DNA from: Fusibacillus kribbianus
GTDB lineage: Bacteria > Bacillota > Clostridia > Lachnospirales > Lachnospiraceae
DNA length: 64,000 nt
Direction: 5' to 3'
Assembly: GCF_030053595.1 (NCBI RefSeq)
Contig: NZ_JASGBQ010000003.1
Span: 124,001 to 188,000 of the forward strand
This document shows, one piece after another, positions 24,652 to 32,481 of this stretch. Position 1 is the stretch's first letter; each line of letters begins with the position of its first letter. Position numbers and translations under genes: made by a program. The notes below the pieces were generated by a model that was given only the letters and a program-made list of their open reading frames with translations, had not been told where the DNA came from and searched no databases.

Positions 24652-26085
24652 TCACCCAAGGATTTCTGCAAGTATCTTATTGACCAGGGCCGGATCCGCT
24701 TTTCCCTTCATGGCTTTCATCGTCTGTCCCACCAAAAAGCCCATAGCCTTCTTCTTTCCGCTCCGGTAATCCTCCACTGACTGAGGATTGTTTTTCACGA
24801 TCTCCTCAATGGTGCTGCGAAGAGCGTCCTCATCCTGAACCATGATGAGTCCCTTCTCCTCCACGTAGGAGACCGGATCCATATCTTCTCTAAACAGAAC
24901 CTCAAATACCTCTTTTGCAACCGTTCTGTTGATCTTTCCCTGCTCCACCAGACCGATGAGTGCCGCCAGATTTTTGGGACTGAAGGAAAGATCGGACGCA
25001 TCCATATCCGCCTCCTTCAGAAGCCGCATGGTCTCCACCATCAGCCAGTTGGATACTTCCTTCGGCTTGCAGCCCAGGGCAATGGTCTCCTCGAAGATAT
25101 CCGCCAGCTTCTTTTCCGAAGTCAGAATATCGATATCGTACTCGGGAATTCCATACTCCTCCTTATAGCGAAGCCGTTTCTCGTCACGAAGCTCCGGCTG
25201 TCTCGATTTGATCTCAGCCAGCCACTCATCGCTGATGACCACCGGCACCAGATCCGGCTCCGGGAAATAACGGTAGTCCTGCGCATCCTCCTTGGAACGC
25301 ATGGCGTAGGAGCATTCTTTATTGTCATCCCAGCGTCTGGTCTCCTGGATCACCTGACCTCCGTCCTCGAGAATTGCAATCTGCCGCTCCCGTTCTCCTT
25401 CAATTGCTCTGGCAATGGCCTTGAAGGAATTCAGGTTTTTCATTTCTGTTCTGGTTCCGAACTTTTCAGTCCCCGCCTCGCGGACAGACAGATTCACATC
25501 TGCCCTCATGGAACCCTCCTGAAGCTTGCAGTCAGAAGCTCCCAGGTACTGAATGATCAGGCGCAGCTTGTCGAGGTATGCGATAACCTCCTCCGCCGAG
25601 CGCATATCCGGTTCGGAAACGATCTCAATGAGGGGCACGCCGCTCCTGTTAAAATCCACCAGAGTACAGTCATCCCACTCATCGTGGATCAGCTTGCCGG
25701 CGTCCTCCTCCATATGGATCTCATGGATTCCGATGGACTTCGGCCCCTCCGCCGTCTCAATATCCACATGGCCGTTTCTGCAGATTGGCAGATACAGCTG
25801 GGAAATCTGATAGTTCTGAGGGTTATCGGGATAGAAATAATTCTTTCTGTCAAATTTGCAGTTCTGCGTGATGGTGCAGTTGGTCGCCAGCCCCACCGCC
25901 ACCGCATATTCCACCACCTGCTTGTTGAGAACCGGCAGGGAACCGGGCATACCGGTACATACCGGGCAGGTATGAGTATTGGGTTCGCCTCCAAACCTGG
26001 TGCTGCAGGAGCAGAATATCTTTGTCTTTGTCGCCAGCTCCACATGGACTTCCAGACCAATGACGGTTTCATACTGTTTACTCAT
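24652..26085 (-). CDS. gatB: Asp/Glu-tRNA amidotransferase subunit B
   Basis: 477 residues from the ATG at 26085 (AAGGAG upstream), giving the standard N-terminus MSKQYETVIGLEVHVEL. Selects mischarged Glu-tRNAGln or Asp-tRNAAsn and activates the acyl group with ATP. Motifs: HVELATKTKIFCSC, HTCPVCTGMPGSLP with the Cys zinc site, RKNYFYPDNPQNYQISQ and IHMEEDAGKLIHD. The C-terminal YqeY-like tail ends VGQTMKAMKGKADPALVNKILAEILG. It overlaps gatA by 8 bases. Confidence 0.97.
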   Translation of the reverse strand: MSKQYETVIGLEVHVELATKTKIFCSCSTRFGGEPNTHTCPVCTGMPGSLPVLNKQVVEYAVAVGLATNCTITQNCKFDRKNYFYPDNPQNYQISQLYLPICRNGHVDIETAEGPKSIGIHEIHMEEDAGKLIHDEWDDCTLVDFNRSGVPLIEIVSEPDMRSAEEVIAYLDKLRLIIQYLGASDCKLQEGSMRADVNLSVREAGTEKFGTRTEMKNLNSFKAIARAIEGERERQIAILEDGGQVIQETRRWDDNKECSYAMRSKEDAQDYRYFPEPDLVPVVISDEWLAEIKSRQPELRDEKRLRYKEEYGIPEYDIDILTSEKKLADIFEETIALGCKPKEVSNWLMVETMRLLKEADMDASDLSFSPKNLAALIGLVEQGKINRTVAKEVFEVLFREDMDPVSYVEEKGLIMVQDEDALRSTIEEIVKNNPQSVEDYRSGKKKAMGFLVGQTMKAMKGKADPALVNKILAEILG

Positions 26086-27562
26086 CTTCGGAAACTCCTT
26101 TCTTTGCCAGCGGACAATGTTCATAGGCTCTCGTCTGTTCATAGGCATAGGCCGCACGGAACAGCTTCTTCTCCTGGAAGCAGTCGCCAATGAGCTGCAT
26201 TCCGATGGGAAGCCCCTTGCTGTCGGTGCCGCAGGGCACGCTGATGCCCGGCAGTCCTGCCAGATTCACAGAAATCGTATAAATATCTCCCAGATACATC
26301 TTGATGGGATCACTCAGGCTTTCTCCCAGCCGGGGCGCCGTGGTCGGTGCCGCAGGTCCGAGAATCAGATCGTATCTGGCAAAGGCCTTGTCAAAGGCCT
26401 GCTTAATAAGCGCCTTTGTGCGGAGCGCTTTCAGATAATAGGCATCGTAATAGCCGCTGCTGAGAACGAAGGAGCCCAGCATGATCCTTCTCTTGACTTC
26501 CTCTCCGAAGCCCTCGGAACGGGTCTTTTTGTACATCTGATGAAGTCCTTCAAACTCTTCACTCCGGTAGGCATATTTTACGCCGTCAAACCGGGCCAGG
26601 TTGGAGCTGGCTTCCGCAGAAGCAATGACATAATAGGCCGGAATCGCATATTCCACCAGACTCAGATCGAATTCCTCCAGCACAGCGCCCTTTTCTTCCA
26701 GCACTGCGGCCGCCCGGAGAATGGCATCCTTTACCTCTCCGTCCAGTCCCTTTCCGAAATAATCACGGGGAATCCCGATCTTCATCCCCTTTACATCATC
26801 AACCAAAGCCGCCGTAAAATCATAATCCTCCCGCTTTACACTGGTGCTGTCCTTCGCATCGTGGGAGGCAATGGCCTCCAGAATGGCGGCACAGTCCGTC
26901 ACATCCTTCGCGATCGGTCCGATCTGGTCCAGTGAAGAACCATAGGCGATCAGTCCGTACCGGGATACGGTTCCATAGGTGGGCTTAATGCCGGTCACAC
27001 CACAGAAGGAGCTGGGCTGCCGGATCGACCCGCCGGTGTCTGAGCCCAATGCATAGGAGCATTCCTCCGCCGCTACGGCTGCACAGGAGCCCCCGGAAGA
27101 ACCTCCGGGCACATGTTCCGTATTCCAGGGATTTCGTGTCACGCCGAACCAGGAGGTCTCTGTGGTACTTCCCATGGCAAACTCATCCATATTTGCCTTT
27201 CCCACAATCACTGCACCTGCCTTTTCCAGATTCAGGACCGCCTCTGCCGTATAGGGAGGAACAAAATTCCCCAGGATCCTGGAGCTGCAGGTGGTCAACA
27301 GTCCCCTTGTGCACATGTTGTCTTTGATGGCCACCGGAACTCCGGCCAGGGGACCGGTCAATGCACCCTCGTCAATCAGCCTCTGCACCTCAACTGCACG
27401 GGCCAGAACTGCCTCCTCAGGCACCACAGTCACAAAGCTGTGAACTGCCTCTTCCCTTGCCGCAATTGCCGCCAGAGAAGCCTTTGCCGCTTCCCGGACG
27501 GAAACCTCTCCTGTCTTTATTTTTTTACCTAATTCAACTGCTGTCAGACTCATCAAGCTCAC
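26078..27562 (-). CDS. gatA: Asp/Glu-tRNA amidotransferase subunit A
   Basis: 494 residues starting at GTG 27562 with AAGGAGG 8 bases upstream. Amidase that releases ammonia from glutamine for GatB. The Lys-Ser-Ser triad is visible in VAIKDNMC and GGSSGGSCAA with SDTGGSIRQPSSFCG. Middle gene of gatC-gatA-gatB. Confidence 0.97.
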   Translation of the reverse strand: MSLMSLTAVELGKKIKTGEVSVREAAKASLAAIAAREEAVHSFVTVVPEEAVLARAVEVQRLIDEGALTGPLAGVPVAIKDNMCTRGLLTTCSSRILGNFVPPYTAEAVLNLEKAGAVIVGKANMDEFAMGSTTETSWFGVTRNPWNTEHVPGGSSGGSCAAVAAEECSYALGSDTGGSIRQPSSFCGVTGIKPTYGTVSRYGLIAYGSSLDQIGPIAKDVTDCAAILEAIASHDAKDSTSVKREDYDFTAALVDDVKGMKIGIPRDYFGKGLDGEVKDAILRAAAVLEEKGAVLEEFDLSLVEYAIPAYYVIASAEASSNLARFDGVKYAYRSEEFEGLHQMYKKTRSEGFGEEVKRRIMLGSFVLSSGYYDAYYLKALRTKALIKQAFDKAFARYDLILGPAAPTTAPRLGESLSDPIKMYLGDIYTISVNLAGLPGISVPCGTDSKGLPIGMQLIGDCFQEKKLFRAAYAYEQTRAYEHCPLAKKGVSEDE

Positions 27563-27578
27563 GGTATTTCCTCCTTAT

Positions 27579-27875
27579 CTACTCCACGGTCTTCGGCACC
27601 TTGTAGCAGCCGTCCTTCCGGTCCGGTGCGTTTGCCAGCATATTCTCCCTGTCATTACCGTTCACTACCACATCCTCGCGGAACACATTATGAAGCGGGA
27701 ACGCATGAGACATAGGTTCCACTCCCGTCGTATCCAGTTCATTCAGCATATCGATATAATCCAGCATATTTGCCATATCCTTTTTAGCCTGCTCCTTCTC
27801 CTCCGGAGAAAGCTCCAGCTTGGCCAGGATCCCTACATAATCAATGGTTTCGTCTGAAATCACATTTTTAGCCAT
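27579..27875 (-). CDS. gatC: Asp/Glu-tRNA amidotransferase subunit C
   Basis: 98 residues from the ATG at 27875, preceded by AAGGAG; a longer frame to 27905 has no ribosome site. Small chaperone subunit that wraps GatA and Gat[56 protein letters not shown]. First gene of the operon, behind an attenuator-like hairpin. Confidence 0.96.
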   Translation of the reverse strand: MAKNVISDETIDYVGILAKLELSPEEKEQAKKDMANMLDYIDMLNELDTTGVEPMSHAFPLHNVFREDVVVNGNDRENMLANAPDRKDGCYKVPKTVE

Positions 27876-27907
27876 AACTGCTCCTTCCTGCAAAAGATCT
27901 GACATCT

Positions 27908-27942
27908 GAAAAGTCCGGAATACTTCAAACGTATCCCGGACT
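27908..27942 (-). terminator. attenuator-like hairpin in the gatC leader
   Basis: Minus strand: stem of 12 bp with one G-U (27942-27931 with 27923-27912), loop of 7, then a short UUUC. It lies between the gat promoter and gatC, 33 bases before the ATG. The U-run is short, so it may slow or partly end transcription. No T-box sequence (GGUGGNACC) is present. Confidence 0.5.
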
Positions 27943-28001
27943 CCAAGATTCCTTTTCTACAACGTAACCACAGCATTTCCTCAGCCCGGAAATCGTAGTT
28001 T

Positions 28002-28030
28002 ATCGTATCACAGTTTTTTCAGGTTGACAA
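28002..28030 (-). promoter_or_regulatory. promoter of gatCAB
   Basis: Minus strand TTGTCA (28030-28025), 17-base spacer, TACGAT (28007-28002). The leader to gatC is about 120 bases. Confidence 0.8.
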
Positions 28031-28061
28031 GGGGAAATCATCATCTCTCCTCTTCGTTTTC

Positions 28062-28658
28062 TTACTCCCTGCCGGAGGCTGTTTCTTCGGTGGCATCTTC
28101 TGTCCCTTCCGATTCCTCCTCTTCCCCCTCGGCTTCCTCTTCCTCGGCAGGATTATAATAGACAGATGCTCTGGATGCCACAGAAGGCTGTTCGATCTGC
28201 GGCTTTGCAAACATGGCTCCCAGCACACCGCCTTTTACAGGGGGAGCCGGAGGTTCTTCTCCATTTTCCCTCGCCTCCTCCGCAAGGCGCTCCTGTTCTT
28301 CCCGTTCCTTTTCCTTCATGGTCTTTTTTATCTTCCATGCGGTGAACAATATCCACGCTGCCGCCGCTGCAAAAATGACTGCAAAAATGACGCTGATGAC
28401 CGTATCCCGTCCGGCTTCCACCTTTCCATTTACCAGATCGCTGATTGTAGAAAAAGAAGAATAAAACAGATAAACCGCTGCCACCGTATAAAGCATCAGG
28501 ACTGTTCCCTCATTGCGTTCCCGCTTCTTGGCTCCAAACAGACCACGACGCTCTTTGGGAGCTTCTTCGGAAGCCTCCTCCCCGGACCCGGCATCGGAAA
28601 CTGCCTCAGTCGTTTCCTCCGTTTCTTCTATCTCCACATTTTTCTTTTCCTCTTCCAA
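28062..28658 (-). CDS. acidic two-segment membrane protein, unknown function
   Basis: 198 residues from a TTG start at 28658 (AAAGG 9 bases upstream). The first 45 residues are acidic with a basic patch (KERRGLFGAKKRERN); two membrane segments follow (VLMLYTVAAVYLFYSSFS and TVISVIFAVIFAAAAAWILF); then a charged coiled stretch (KIKKTMKEKEREEQERLAEEAREN) and a Glu-rich tail with PAPPVKGGVLGAMFAKPQ in between. Not recognised. Upstream, TTGCGC-18-TAAAAT is a possible weak promoter near 28702-28735. Composition suggests a disordered, membrane-tethered cytoplasmic protein. Confidence 0.65.
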   Translation of the reverse strand: MEEEKKNVEIEETEETTEAVSDAGSGEEASEEAPKERRGLFGAKKRERNEGTVLMLYTVAAVYLFYSSFSTISDLVNGKVEAGRDTVISVIFAVIFAAAAAWILFTAWKIKKTMKEKEREEQERLAEEARENGEEPPAPPVKGGVLGAMFAKPQIEQPSVASRASVYYNPAEEEEAEGEEEESEGTEDATEETASGRE

Positions 28659-28888
28659 TACGAACCGCCTTTCCGGCCTTCTTTTCTTTCAGAAGGCGCT
28701 TTTCTTTTTGTTTGCACATGAGATTATTTTATCATTAAATATAGAAAAAGCGCAATCTTTTTATATTTTTTTCATAGATAACCCGGTTTCAACATTATAC
28801 ACAGTGTTTTTTCAGACAACCCCTCAAGTCCATTAGTAATTATTAACAATTTTTTCACCCTTTTCATGTGAAAAATGACCGTTTTCTC

Positions 28889-28922
28889 TTGACATTTCCA
28901 TATTTTCCGTGTAATCTATAAT
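28889..28922 (+). promoter_or_regulatory. promoter of the tetrulose-type sugar operon
   Basis: TTGACA (28889-28894) with TAATCT 17 bases on (28912-28917) and an overlapping TATAAT (28917-28922) 22 bases on. An inverted repeat TTTTCA-TG-TGAAAA (28861-28874) lies 15 bases upstream of the -35 and may bind a regulator. The rest of 28740-28860 is A/T-rich with no other clear signal. Confidence 0.65.
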
Positions 28923-28929
28923 CAGGTAA

Positions 28930-29018
28930 CTGAGAATTGTTGGCATATTGCACATTTCCCCTTTTCAGGCGGTGATGCTTCACGTTTTACGGACAGCAAT
29001 CTCAGGCTGCCTGCAGCC
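28930..29018 (+). ncRNA. structured leader RNA of the sugar operon
   Basis: The roughly 130-base leader folds by eye into a closing stem of 12 pairs: CUGAG (28930-28934) with CUCAG (29001-29005), one bulged A, then AUUGUUG (28936-28942) with CAGCAAU (28994-29000). It encloses a small hairpin GUGAUGCUUCAC, and a second hairpin GGCUG/CAGCC follows (29005-29018). No U-run terminator is seen; GGGAGG of the first gene lies about 25 bases further on. I do not recognise a known riboswitch. Confidence 0.4.
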
Positions 29019-29054
29019 ATTTCAACCATTATTAAAGATTGGGAGGACAACCAC

Positions 29055-29912
29055 ATGTATTTCAAATTTGGTGTAGACAGCTTCATCTGGGCTGAAAGCT
29101 TCAGTGAAAAGGATTTATGGGTCATCCCCAAGGCAAAGGAAATGGGTTTCGAGTGTATCGATTTCGCAATTTCCAATCCCTTCACATTCCCCACAGAGGC
29201 TGTTAAGAAAGAACTGGAAAGAGTCGGCATCGACTGTGTATGCACCACTACTCTGACACCGGAGACCAACCCCATCTCCCCCGACCCGGAGATCCGCAAG
29301 GCTTCTGTAAAGGCCATGAAGAAGTGCATCGATATCTGCAACTATCTGGGCGCTCCGATTCTGGGCGGCGTAAATTATGCCGGCTGGGGATACCTGACCA
29401 AGAAGCCCCGTACCGAGCAGGAATGGGCATGGGCTGTTGAGTGCATGAAGGAAAACGTTGCTTACGCAAAGGAAACCGGCAATGTGACCATCTGCGTAGA
29501 GTGTGTCAACCGTTTTGAGACCCACTTCTTAAATATCGCAGAGGATGCTGTGAAATTCTGTAAGGATGTAGGCGGCGACAATATCAAGGTTCATCTGGAC
29601 TGCTTCCATATGATCCGCGAGGAGAAGAGCTTTGCCGGCGCTGTTAAGACCTGCGGTAAGGAATATCTCGGTTACATCCATGTAAATGAGAACGACAGAG
29701 GAATCCCCGGAACCGGTCTTGTTCCTTTCAAGGAATTCTTCCAGGCTGTTCACGAAGTCGGCTATGACGGACCCCTGGTTATCGAGTCCTTCGACCCCAG
29801 CTTTGAAGAGCTGGCAGGCAACTGCGCGATCTGGCGTACCTTCGCTCCTACCGGCGAGGATCTTGCCCGCGACGGTCTTGCAAATCTGAAGGCGATTGCC
29901 GCTGAACTGTAA
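29055..29912 (+). CDS. sugar epimerase/isomerase, xylose-isomerase-like TIM barrel
   Basis: 285 residues. Ketose 3-epimerase-type TIM barrel: metal and catalytic residues fit the D-tagatose/D-allulose 3-epimerase pattern, with Glu in CVECVNRFETHFLN (about 153), Asp and His in KVHLDCFHM (about 186-189), His in YIHVNENDRG and Glu in LVIESF (about 245). Such enzymes epimerise free ketoses or, in some pathways, sugar phosphates such as erythrulose 1-phosphate. Its partners here are an EryI-like RpiB and a DhaK-type kinase, so I favour a tetrulose-phosphate step (a LerI-like role) over free hexulose epimerisation. GGGAGG precedes the ATG. A terminator-like hairpin follows the stop. Confidence 0.82.
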   Translation: MYFKFGVDSFIWAESFSEKDLWVIPKAKEMGFECIDFAISNPFTFPTEAVKKELERVGIDCVCTTTLTPETNPISPDPEIRKASVKAMKKCIDICNYLGAPILGGVNYAGWGYLTKKPRTEQEWAWAVECMKENVAYAKETGNVTICVECVNRFETHFLNIAEDAVKFCKDVGGDNIKVHLDCFHMIREEKSFAGAVKTCGKEYLGYIHVNENDRGIPGTGLVPFKEFFQAVHEVGYDGPLVIESFDPSFEELAGNCAIWRTFAPTGEDLARDGLANLKAIAAEL

Positions 29913-29921
29913 AAAAAATAT

Positions 29922-29956
29922 AGCCCGCAGGGATTATCCGCTCTGCGGGCTGTTTT
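29922..29956 (+). terminator. intercistronic terminator/attenuator
   Basis: Stem AGCCCGCAG (29922-29930) with CTGCGGGCT (29943-29951), loop of 12, then GTTTTAA. It lies between the epimerase and the RpiB-like gene and should lower expression of the two downstream genes. Confidence 0.75.
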
Positions 29957-29975
29957 AAAGAAAGAGGTAAAAAAC

Positions 29976-30431
29976 ATGAAAATTGCAATTGGTTGTGATG
30001 AGGCCGCTTACGCATTAAAAGTAGCCATCATGAAGCACCTGGACACCAAGGAGGATATCGAGTACACCGATTTCGGCGCTGCTGCCGGAGAAGTCATTCT
30101 CTATCCCGACGTTGCCCAGAAGGTTGCCGAGGCTGTTGCCCGCGGCGAATTTGAGAGAGGCATTCTTGTATGTGGTACCGGAATCGGCATGAGCATCGTT
30201 GCCAATAAGGTTCCCGGAATCCGCGCTGCCGTATGCCACGATCCTTTCTCCACCGAGCGTTCCAGAAAGAGCAACAATGCCCAGATCATGTGTATGGGCG
30301 AGCGTGTCATCGGCGTAGAGCTGGCAAAGTATCTTGTTGATATCTGGCTGAAATGCGATTTTGCAGGCGGCGGCTCCGCCCCCAAGGTTGCCAGAATTGA
30401 TGAAATTGATGAATCTTACCGTAAACGTTAA
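29976..30431 (+). CDS. RpiB/LacAB-family isomerase, EryI/DerI-like
   Basis: 151 residues. RpiB fold with the catalytic Cys loop ILVCGTGIGMSIVANKVPGIRAAVC. Two His residues used by ribose-5-phosphate isomerase B for ring opening are absent: the N-terminal GCDH is GCDEAAY, and the RQHND-type motif is RKSNNAQI. SNNAQI and the tail GGGSAPKVARIDEID are what I remember of EryI, the enzyme that converts D-erythrulose 4-phosphate to D-erythrose 4-phosphate in erythritol pathways; an open-chain tetrose phosphate needs no ring opening. I therefore call it a tetrulose-phosphate isomerase rather than RpiB. GAGG lies 9 bases upstream of the ATG; dhaKL follows by 14 bases. Confidence 0.82.
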   Translation: MKIAIGCDEAAYALKVAIMKHLDTKEDIEYTDFGAAAGEVILYPDVAQKVAEAVARGEFERGILVCGTGIGMSIVANKVPGIRAAVCHDPFSTERSRKSNNAQIMCMGERVIGVELAKYLVDIWLKCDFAGGGSAPKVARIDEIDESYRKR

Positions 30432-30445
30432 AGGAGTTTTTTCCC

Positions 30446-32200
30446 ATGAATATGATCATTAACAATCCGGATTATGTAGTTGAAGATATGCTGAAGGGCT
30501 TTGCAGCAGCAAACTGCGACATCATTGCCCCCACCTCCAATTCCAGAGTATATAAGTATGTCGGCGCTCCTGTTGAGGGCAAGGTCGGCATCGTAACCGG
30601 CGGCGGCTCCGGCCACAAGCCTGCATTCATCGGTTATGTCGGCAAGAATATGTGCGATGCTGTTGCCTGCGGCGAAATTTTCGCATCTCCCTCTGCAAAA
30701 GCATTTGAGGATGCCATCGAGGCTGCCGATGCCGGTAAGGGCGTTGCTGTTCTTTACGGTAACTATGCCGGTGACAATATGAACGTTAAAATGGCTATGC
30801 GCTCTGCAGCCAAGAAGGGAATCACCGTAAAGACCGTTGTTGCCAACGATGATGTTCCCTCCGCTTCCCCTGAGGAACGTGAAAAACGCCGCGGCGTTGC
30901 CGGCGAGATCCTGATGTGGAAGGTCGGCGGCGCAAAAGCTGCTATGGGCGGTTCTCTGGATGAAGTAATCGCAGCTGCTCAGAAGGCCATTGACAATACC
31001 CGTTCCGTAGGAATCGGTACTGCTCCCTGCACCATCCCTTCCAACGGTGTTCCCACCTTCCAGATCGCAGAGGGAACCATGGAAGTTGGCGTAGGCCATC
31101 ACGGCGAATCCGGTATGGCAGTAAAGCCTCTGGGAACTGCCAATGAGATGGCCGAGGAAATGCTGGACATCATCCTTCCCGATCTTCCCTTCCAGGAAGG
31201 CGATGAGGTTGTTACCCTTCTTTCCGGTCTCGGCGCTACTCCTGTTATGGAGCAGTACATCGTATACGGCAGAGTAAACGAGATCCTGAAGGAAAAAGGC
31301 ATCAAGGTTCACAGAGCTTATGTAGGCAACTACTTCACCTCCCTTGAAATGAAGGGCGTTACCCTGACTCTGATGAAGCTGGATGATGAGTTGAAGGAAT
31401 GCATCGATCTTCCCTGCGATTCCGTTGGTTTAAAGCAGCTTCCTCTGGCCGGTGCTGCTCAGGAGACACTTCAGAAGCAGGCTGCTGCTGTGAAACATGA
31501 AACCGTTTCTGAGTCCGCCGCTGTAAAGGCTGCCCCCGAAACCAAGAAAGCCGTTTCCGGCGCTTTCTTCAAGAACAGTGCTGCAGGCAGTGTTGTTCTC
31601 GACCTGATCAAAACCATCCAGACAAATAAAGATTATCTTTGCGAAGTAGACAGCAAGATCGGTGATGGCGATCACGGCCTCAATATGAACAAAGGCTTTA
31701 CCATGACCGAAGAGAAGCTGGCAGGAACCACCTACAATCTGTCCCAGGGCTTAAACGTTCTGAGCCAGACTCTGATGGAAGACATCGGCGGTTCCATGGG
31801 GCCTCTTTACGGTGTGTTCTTCGATGAGATGGGCATGGCCTGCGAAAGCGATGAAGATATCGACGCAGCCGTATTCAAGGATATGATTAATAACGCTGTT
31901 GACGGTGTCATGAATATCGGCGGCGCGAAGCCCGGCGACAAGTGTCTGCTGGATGCCATGGATCCCGCAAGAAATGCTTACAATGCAGCCCTTGAAGCAG
32001 GCAAGGATTTCGCAGCTGCTCTTGAGGACATGAAGGCAGCCGCAAAGGCTGGATGGCAGGCAACGGAAGGCATGGTTGCAAAGATCGGACGTGCAAGCCG
32101 CCACGGTGAGAAGAGCCGCGGTATCCTGGATGCAGGTGCAACCAGCGCATATCTGATGCTGACCTCCATCGGCAATTCTATTCAGGGTCTCATTAAATAA
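30446..32200 (+). CDS. DhaK-DhaL fused ketose kinase (dihydroxyacetone/erythrulose kinase type)
   Basis: 584 residues, ATP-dependent layout with both domains on one chain. DhaK part (about 1-330): GKVGIVTGGGSGHKPAFIGYVG and the substrate-binding His in VGHHGESGM. Linker about 345-380, Ala/Lys/Glu-rich. DhaL part: DSKIGDGDHGLNMNKGF with the Mg-binding Asp residues, IGGSMGPLYG and GDKCLLDAMDPA. This family phosphorylates dihydroxyacetone or D- or L-erythrulose. No glycerol or formaldehyde genes are near, whereas the preceding EryI-like isomerase points to erythrulose. AAAGGAG lies 10 bases before the ATG. Last gene of the operon, ended by a strong terminator. Confidence 0.88.
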   Translation: MNMIINNPDYVVEDMLKGFAAANCDIIAPTSNSRVYKYVGAPVEGKVGIVTGGGSGHKPAFIGYVGKNMCDAVACGEIFASPSAKAFEDAIEAADAGKGVAVLYGNYAGDNMNVKMAMRSAAKKGITVKTVVANDDVPSASPEEREKRRGVAGEILMWKVGGAKAAMGGSLDEVIAAAQKAIDNTRSVGIGTAPCTIPSNGVPTFQIAEGTMEVGVGHHGESGMAVKPLGTANEMAEEMLDIILPDLPFQEGDEVVTLLSGLGATPVMEQYIVYGRVNEILKEKGIKVHRAYVGNYFTSLEMKGVTLTLMKLDDELKECIDLPCDSVGLKQLPLAGAAQETLQKQAAAVKHETVSESAAVKAAPETKKAVSGAFFKNSAAGSVVLDLIKTIQTNKDYLCEVDSKIGDGDHGLNMNKGFTMTEEKLAGTTYNLSQGLNVLSQTLMEDIGGSMGPLYGVFFDEMGMACESDEDIDAAVFKDMINNAVDGVMNIGGAKPGDKCLLDAMDPARNAYNAALEAGKDFAAALEDMKAAAKAGWQATEGMVAKIGRASRHGEKSRGILDAGATSAYLMLTSIGNSIQGLIK

Positions 32201-32233
32201 GACTCCGAATTCTTTCTTCACAGACTATATAAC

Positions 32234-32280
32234 GGAACCCGCCCATATAAGTTCTTTCGGAACTATGGGCGGGTTTCCTT
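32234..32280 (+). terminator. terminator of the plus-strand sugar operon
   Basis: Stem GGAACCCGCCCATA (32234-32247) with TATGGGCGGGTTTCC (32264-32278), with an inner GTTC/GGAAC pairing; ends TTTCCTT. Sequence from here to 32415 holds nothing I can assign. Confidence 0.85.
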
Positions 32281-32415
32281 CATTTGTTTATGCCATCTTC
32301 TGTATTTTTTCCGAATGTTCTCTGACCACTTGCTTCACTAAGCTCATATCTGTCTCGAGAGCGGTGATCTTCGTTGCCTCTGTCTCATACCGCTTCTCTT
32401 CCGGAGCATGTCCGC

Positions 32416-32444
32416 AAAAAGGCCATGTGCTTTCGCACATGGCC
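32416..32444 (-). terminator. terminator after the substrate-binding protein gene
   Basis: Minus strand: perfect 10-bp stem GGCCATGTGC/GCACATGGCC (32444-32421) with a GAAA loop, then five T (32420-32416). Confidence 0.9.
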
Positions 32445-32481
32445 TGATTTCGCAGATTTCTCTGTATGTAATTCTTACGAA

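Noticed and set aside
27908-28030. T-box riboswitch upstream of gatC
   Set aside because: No GGUGGNACC T-box sequence and the leader is too short.
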